From positions 62,001 to 126,000 of the forward strand of contig JANQWS010000023.1 of assembly GCA_030729785.1 (NCBI GenBank): 64,000 nt of DNA. The letters run 5' to 3'. The notes below the pieces were generated by a model. That model was not told the origin of the DNA and did no database searches. It saw only the letters and a list, made by a program, of their open reading frames with translations. Every line of letters starts with the position of its first letter. The stretch's first letter is position 1. This DNA comes from Algoriphagus sp. (GTDB lineage: Bacteria > Bacteroidota > Bacteroidia > Cytophagales > Cyclobacteriaceae). Shown piece after piece: positions 59,552 to 64,000 of this stretch. The translations under genes were made by a program, and so were the position numbers.

Positions 59552-62500
59552 ATGCTACTTAGTAAGCTGGAAATCAAAGGATTCAAAAGTTTTGGAGACA
59601 AAATGGTCATCCACTTTGATAAGGGTATTACAGGTGTTGTCGGTCCAAATGGATGTGGCAAGTCCAATGTGGTGGATGCTATCCGTTGGGTATTAGGGGA
59701 ACAAAAATCACGAATGCTCCGCTCTGACAAGATGGAGAACGTAATTTTTAATGGTACAAAAAACAGGAAGCCAACTAATTTGGCAGAGGTGTCCCTCACT
59801 TTTGAAAACACCAAGAATCTCCTCCCCACCGAATATACGCATGTAACCATCACACGTAGGTATTACCGAAGTGGTGATAGTGAGTATCAAATCAATGGAG
59901 TCACCTGCCGATTAAAGGACATCACCAACCTCTTCTTGGATACTGGAATCAATTCAAATTCTTATGCGATTATTGAACTAAAAATGATCGATGAGCTATT
60001 GAATGATAAAAATAATTCTCGTCGTGAGCTTTTTGAAGAAGCTGCTGGAATCTCAAAATTCAAAACAAGAAAGCGGGAAACCTTACGAAAATTAGAAGAT
60101 ACCGATGCAGATTTATCACGCGTAGAGGACTTACTTTTTGAAATTGATAAAAACCTCAAGTCACTAGAAAAACAAGCTAAACAAGCCGCCAAATATTTTG
60201 AAATTAAGGCAGATTATCGAGTAGCAAGTATCAATTTGGCCAAAAAGTCCTTGGAACAGTTGCAACTTGCACTGGCAGAAGCACATAAAAAAATACAACA
60301 GGAATCTGATCAAAAACTTAGTATTCAAGCTCAAATCGCCTCTTTGGAAGCACAATTGAGTTCCTGCAAATCTGACTTGATTGGAAAAGAAAAATTGTTG
60401 GCTGCCCGACAAAAAACTCTAAATGAACAAGTCAACAAAATCCGAACTTTTGAATCGGATAAAAAAATTAAAAATGAACGACTTCGGTTTTTAGAAGACC
60501 GTTCCCAAATCCTTCGTGAACAAATCGAGCAAGATCGTAAATCTAACGAAAGAGCCGCATTTGCGATCCGATCACTGGAACAAGAAAAGGAATCTGCAGA
60601 AAAAATTTTATTGGAAAAAGAAGCTTGGGTTGCTCAGCTAAGGGAAGCCTATGACCTTCAAAAAACAGTCGCTACCACCAAGCAAGAGCAGCATAAAAAA
60701 TTAGGGCTACGCGTTGAAAGAGTAAAGGAACATGTATATCAGGTAGGTAAAGAAGTTGAAATTAAACAAATTCAGCTTACTACACTGAAACAAGAGTTGG
60801 AAAGAACATCCACAGATGACAGTTCACAGGAAGCAAATTTATTTTCCTTTGAACAAAAGCTTGACTTGGTAAAAGACCAATTGAATGAAGCACAAAATGA
60901 ATTTGATATTCTAAAAAGTAAACAGGAAGATCAAAATCTAAAAATCGAGGAGACCGCCCGGGTTGTTGAGTTGATCCGAGAAGAGCTTACACAAGTCTCT
61001 CGAAAACTGGATTCAAAAACGAATGAATTCAACTTAACCAAATCCTTGGTCGAAAACTTGGAAGGATTTCCCGAAGCGATTAAGTTTCTTAAAAAAAATC
61101 CAAGTTGGGGAAAGGATTTCCCGCTCTTGTCCGACCTGCTCACTACCGATGAAAAATACCGGGTTACTATTGAGAATTACCTAGAAAATTACTTAAACTA
61201 TTATGTTGTAGATACGGAAGCTGAGGCACTTTCAGCCATCCAACTCTTAAGTGATTCATCCAAAGGAAAAGCAAATTTTTTCATTTTAGATCATTTTGAA
61301 CATTTTTCCCCTAGCCAAACACAGCTCTTTCCAAATGCTCGGGCAGCTACTGAAATTATTGAATTTGATCTGAAATACAGTAGGCTTATTAACTTTATTT
61401 TGGATAATGTCTACTTGGTTCAAGGTGAATTCCAGGATTTTCCAAGCCAAAAGGAAGGCGTATTTCTTTCTGAATCAGGTAAATACATCAAAAAGAAATT
61501 TTCGCTGTCAGGTGGATCTGTGGGCTTATTTGAAGGAAAACGAATAGGTAGAGCCAAGAACCTTGAAAAATTAGAGAAAGAAATAAAAGACTTACAAAAA
61601 AAGGCAAGCAGTTCTCGTGCAAACTTGGATCAAAAGTTGAGCGATTTAACTAAAATGAAGGAATTTACCTTCAAAAAAGAACTTGAAGAAAGTCAAAAAA
61701 GGTTGCAGGCACTAACTTCTGAATTCGTTTCCATACGCACAAAAAAAGAGCAACTTTCTGAATTACTTTCCTCCAATGCAAACAAACGAGAGGACATTAC
61801 TGCAAGAATTGTATCGATTGAAGAGAGTTTAAGCAATATTGAGCCTAAACTAATTGCAGAAAGACAATCCTTTGATGAATTAAATGAACAATTAGAACAT
61901 CTTTCATTGGAATTGGAAGATGCATCCAAGATCCTTTCTGAGAAATCTCAGCTTTTCAATCAAGAAAATATTACTTACATCCAGCAACTAAACCGTGTGA
62001 GTAGTGCTGAACAAGAAATTGAATTCAAGCAGGCAGCTTTTGAGAGTTCAAAGGAAAGAATAGAAAAGTCACAACAGGAGCTCCAGCAGCTAGATTTAGA
62101 GATTAAATCCTTACTAGATACGAATGAAGTAAAGGATGAAGAATTATTGGATCTATATGCAGAAAAGGAAGGAATAGAACTTGGAGTCCTAGAAGCTGAA
62201 AAATCATATTACGATGGAAGAGGATCGATTGACACCTATGATTCTCAAATCCGAAGTTTACAAAAAACCAAAGAAGGGTACGATGAATTAATTTTGGCAC
62301 TACAGTCCCAAGTCAGTGAATTGCGCCTAAAGATGGCAGGAATGAAGGAAAGGTTGAATGTCGAATTTGATTTGGATTTAGAAACCTTGATCGAAGAAAA
62401 TCCTAGCCTAGACGAAGAGTTTTTGGAATTTACAGAGGAAGACTTAAAAGAACTTGTTAAAAAACAAAAAGAACGATTAGATAAAATTGGACCTATCAAT

Positions 62501-63091
62501 CCCATGGCCATGGAAGCTTACGATGAAATCAAGATTCGTTATGACTTCATTTCCTCTCAAAAAGAAGACTTAATCAAAGCCAAGGAATCCCTCTTATCTA
62601 CCATATCTGAGATTGACCTAGTTGCAAGGGAGACGTTCTTGGATGCATTTGGGAAGATAAAAGAAAACTTTATCCGCGTGTTCAGATCCTTGTTCACAGA
62701 ACAAGACGATTGTGATTTGACCTTGGTTGACCCTGATAATCCATTAGAGTCTGCCATCGAGATTATGGCCAAACCAAAGGGAAAGCGTCCATTGACTATC
62801 AATCAGTTAAGTGGTGGTGAAAAGACATTGACTGCCACTTCCCTATTATTTTCAATTTACCTCCTGAAGCCTGCTCCATTTTGTATTTTTGATGAAGTAG
62901 ATGCCCCATTGGACGATGCCAATATTGATAAATTCAATCAGATCATCCAAAAATTCAGCTCAGAAAGCCAGTTTATTATTGTTACGCACAATAAACGAAC
63001 CATGGCAAGTACAGATATTATCTACGGAATTACCATGATTGAAGCAGGTGTTTCTCGCGTGGTTCCTGTAGACTTGCGAGAGCTAGATTAA
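59552..63091 (+). CDS. smc: Chromosome segregation protein SMC
   Basis: Protein of 1179 residues from the ATG at 59552 (MLLSKLEIKGFKSFGDKMVI). The ORF-track start adds 35 residues not seen in the family. Walker A GPNGCGKS at 31-38; long coiled coils about 165-500 and 670-1010 flank a hinge (about 515-640, YLENYLNYYVVDTEAEALSAI). The ABC signature is NQLSGGEKTLTATSLLF and Walker B is PFCIFDEVDAPLDD near 1115. It folds and segregates chromosomal DNA with ScpA/ScpB, which are not in this window. Confidence 0.96.
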   Translation: MLLSKLEIKGFKSFGDKMVIHFDKGITGVVGPNGCGKSNVVDAIRWVLGEQKSRMLRSDKMENVIFNGTKNRKPTNLAEVSLTFENTKNLLPTEYTHVTITRRYYRSGDSEYQINGVTCRLKDITNLFLDTGINSNSYAIIELKMIDELLNDKNNSRRELFEEAAGISKFKTRKRETLRKLEDTDADLSRVEDLLFEIDKNLKSLEKQAKQAAKYFEIKADYRVASINLAKKSLEQLQLALAEAHKKIQQESDQKLSIQAQIASLEAQLSSCKSDLIGKEKLLAARQKTLNEQVNKIRTFESDKKIKNERLRFLEDRSQILREQIEQDRKSNERAAFAIRSLEQEKESAEKILLEKEAWVAQLREAYDLQKTVATTKQEQHKKLGLRVERVKEHVYQVGKEVEIKQIQLTTLKQELERTSTDDSSQEANLFSFEQKLDLVKDQLNEAQNEFDILKSKQEDQNLKIEETARVVELIREELTQVSRKLDSKTNEFNLTKSLVENLEGFPEAIKFLKKNPSWGKDFPLLSDLLTTDEKYRVTIENYLENYLNYYVVDTEAEALSAIQLLSDSSKGKANFFILDHFEHFSPSQTQLFPNARAATEIIEFDLKYSRLINFILDNVYLVQGEFQDFPSQKEGVFLSESGKYIKKKFSLSGGSVGLFEGKRIGRAKNLEKLEKEIKDLQKKASSSRANLDQKLSDLTKMKEFTFKKELEESQKRLQALTSEFVSIRTKKEQLSELLSSNANKREDITARIVSIEESLSNIEPKLIAERQSFDELNEQLEHLSLELEDASKILSEKSQLFNQENITYIQQLNRVSSAEQEIEFKQAAFESSKERIEKSQQELQQLDLEIKSLLDTNEVKDEELLDLYAEKEGIELGVLEAEKSYYDGRGSIDTYDSQIRSLQKTKEGYDELILALQSQVSELRLKMAGMKERLNVEFDLDLETLIEENPSLDEEFLEFTEEDLKELVKKQKERLDKIGPINPMAMEAYDEIKIRYDFISSQKEDLIKAKESLLSTISEIDLVARETFLDAFGKIKENFIRVFRSLFTEQDDCDLTLVDPDNPLESAIEIMAKPKGKRPLTINQLSGGEKTLTATSLLFSIYLLKPAPFCIFDEVDAPLDDANIDKFNQIIQKFSSESQFIIVTHNKRTMASTDIIYGITMIEAGVSRVVPVDLRELD

Positions 63092-63192
63092 ATGAAGTCT
63101 TTTTTGAAGATTCAAATCTGAGCCTCAAAACCTTAATAATACCCTAACCTCTACTTAAAGTTAAGTATCACCTAGGATCTTAATTTTAGTGA

Positions 63193-63855
63193 GTGAAAAT
63201 AAAAACAAATAGGTACTCAGTTTTAGGAAATTACTTCTTAAGCCTAGTTATTATAGGGCTGGTTTTTATTCCTTTTTATTCAAAAGGAGAACTAGAATTA
63301 ACTATAAATCAATTTCACCATCCATTTTTCGATAGTTTCTTTTCCTTGGTGACTCACTTAGGGGATGGGGTTATTTTAGTTATCCCTTTGGTAGTTTTTA
63401 TATTTCACAAATCCTGTCACCTCGTATTACTTACCCTTGCTTCTGCTTTCCATCTCGGATTGGTTCATGTAGGGAAAAAATGGCTTTTTCAAGGAATGCC
63501 AAGACCAGCAGAATTTTTTAAAGACATTCCGTTTCATGAAGTTCCAGGCGTCACACTTCACCATTGGGGTAGCTTTCCGTCCGGCCATACAGCAACTGCA
63601 TTTATGCTTGCCTCATTATTCTATTTGGTTTTGCCCAAAAAACACAAACTACATTATCTAGTGATGGGAATTGCCTTTATTGTCGGGTTGAGCAGAGTGT
63701 ATTTAATGCAACATTTCCTGATGGATATCTGGGCTGGAGCATTGCTAGGAATTTTCTCTAGTTTGGTAAGCTACATTCTTGTTTTAAAGTTTTTCTCAAA
63801 AAAAACGTACCAAAAAAGTATTATTGAGAACCTCAAACTTAAACCTTCCTTTTGA
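63193..63855 (+). CDS. PAP2 family membrane phosphatase
   Basis: Protein of 220 residues with a GTG start at 63193 and about six membrane segments. All three acid phosphatase motifs are present: KKWLFQGMPRP (KxxxxxxRP, about 96-106), SFPSGHTAT (PSGH, about 127-135), and SRVYLMQHFLMD (SRxxxxxHxxxD). It dephosphorylates lipid phosphates such as undecaprenyl or phosphatidylglycerol phosphate. It could stand in for the uppP gene missing from the ftsX-truB cluster (inference). Confidence 0.9.
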   Translation: MKIKTNRYSVLGNYFLSLVIIGLVFIPFYSKGELELTINQFHHPFFDSFFSLVTHLGDGVILVIPLVVFIFHKSCHLVLLTLASAFHLGLVHVGKKWLFQGMPRPAEFFKDIPFHEVPGVTLHHWGSFPSGHTATAFMLASLFYLVLPKKHKLHYLVMGIAFIVGLSRVYLMQHFLMDIWAGALLGIFSSLVSYILVLKFFSKKTYQKSIIENLKLKPSF

Positions 63856-63915
63856 AATCAAGTCAAAAGAAGAGTAAAAAATTGAATTATTTCGATTTCC
63901 CTCAAGTTCAACCCT

Positions 63916-64000
63916 ATGAAAAATACTAGTTCATCCTGCACCCTCGCAGTCTTCTTTTTTATTTTCCTTTTCTCCAATTCTTTAAAAGCTCAAGCACCAA
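63916..64000 (+). CDS. N-terminus of an exported protein (3' end outside window)
   Basis: An ATG at 63916 opens a frame to the window edge: MKNTSSSCTLAVFFFIFLF then SNSLKAQAP. It is a clear Sec signal peptide with cleavage expected after KAQA or KA. Nothing of the mature protein is visible, so no function can be assigned. Confidence 0.6.
   Translation, partial: MKNTSSSCTLAVFFFIFLFSNSLKAQAP

Noticed and set aside
1-64000. CRISPR array, prophage, insertion sequence or integron
   Set aside because: No evenly spaced direct repeats, transposase, integrase or phage structural genes were seen. The interspersed repeats are isolated single copies without spacers and without ORFs.

Overview
The window is a piece of a chromosome from a member of the Bacteroidota, most likely the order Cytophagales and close to Cyclobacteriaceae/Algoriphagus-type bacteria (inference from gene content; no 16S rRNA is present). 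The clues are the gliding-motility gene gldC, an ftsX-DUF3098-truB-ribF cluster, a TonB-dependent receptor with an N-terminal carboxypeptidase-regulatory-like domain, an argF'-type acylornithine transcarbamylase, DUF4301/DUF2452/DUF1684 genes, and several promoter boxes that fit the Bacteroidota TAnnTTTG consensus. Genes are dense. I see no rRNA, tRNA, CRISPR array, insertion sequence or prophage.

Layout: 1-9 kb holds the 3' end of hrpB, a HEAT-like gene divergent from a probable Vms1-like release factor, TM2 and DUF2752 membrane proteins, an MpaB-like oxygenase, two beta-propeller proteins, a FrnE-type DsbA protein, a tiny zinc-ribbon membrane protein and a class V aminotransferase. 9.1-17.3 kb is one arginine operon: GNAT, argG, argC, argD, argF', argB, argE-like, argH. 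The residue that sets transcarbamylase specificity points to succinylated rather than acetylated intermediates. 17.6-19.8 kb is a SulP transporter with a carbonic anhydrase. 19.9-25.1 kb carries metX, pdeM, ftsX, DUF3098, truB, ribF and gldC. 25.4-33.6 kb holds a TonB receptor, a POT peptide transporter, a cyclophilin, a ceramidase-like protein and trmH. trmH is the last gene of a leftward cluster (membrane protein, parE, parC, trmH).

38.8-44.5 kb carries small housekeeping genes: a lipoprotein, a ROK kinase, a YkgJ protein, CvfB, 3-hydroxyacyl-CoA dehydrogenase, a deoxynucleoside kinase, and a three-gene leftward operon headed by a 49-residue membrane protein. 44.8-55.1 kb has a peptide and amino-acid theme: an S9 peptidase overlapping gamma-glutamyltranspeptidase, a methionine aminotransferase, and the 5-oxoprolinase operon pxpABC. 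55.1-64 kb has DUF4301, a WYL regulator, a Rieske lipoprotein, smc, a PAP2 phosphatase and the start of a secreted protein.

The most notable non-genic structure is a family of about 130-180 bp interspersed repeats, bounded by GATTATCCGC/GCGGATAATC-like ends and filled with variable GTCTGT/ACAGAC words. At least seven copies lie in this window, mostly just 3' of genes. A second, different word-like repeat fills the gap at 28.45-28.92 kb. A third structured stretch with an orphan terminator lies at 57.9 kb, next to paired dyads upstream of the WYL regulator. Start codons were moved inside several ORF-track entries where family length, overlap with neighbours or signal peptides favoured it.
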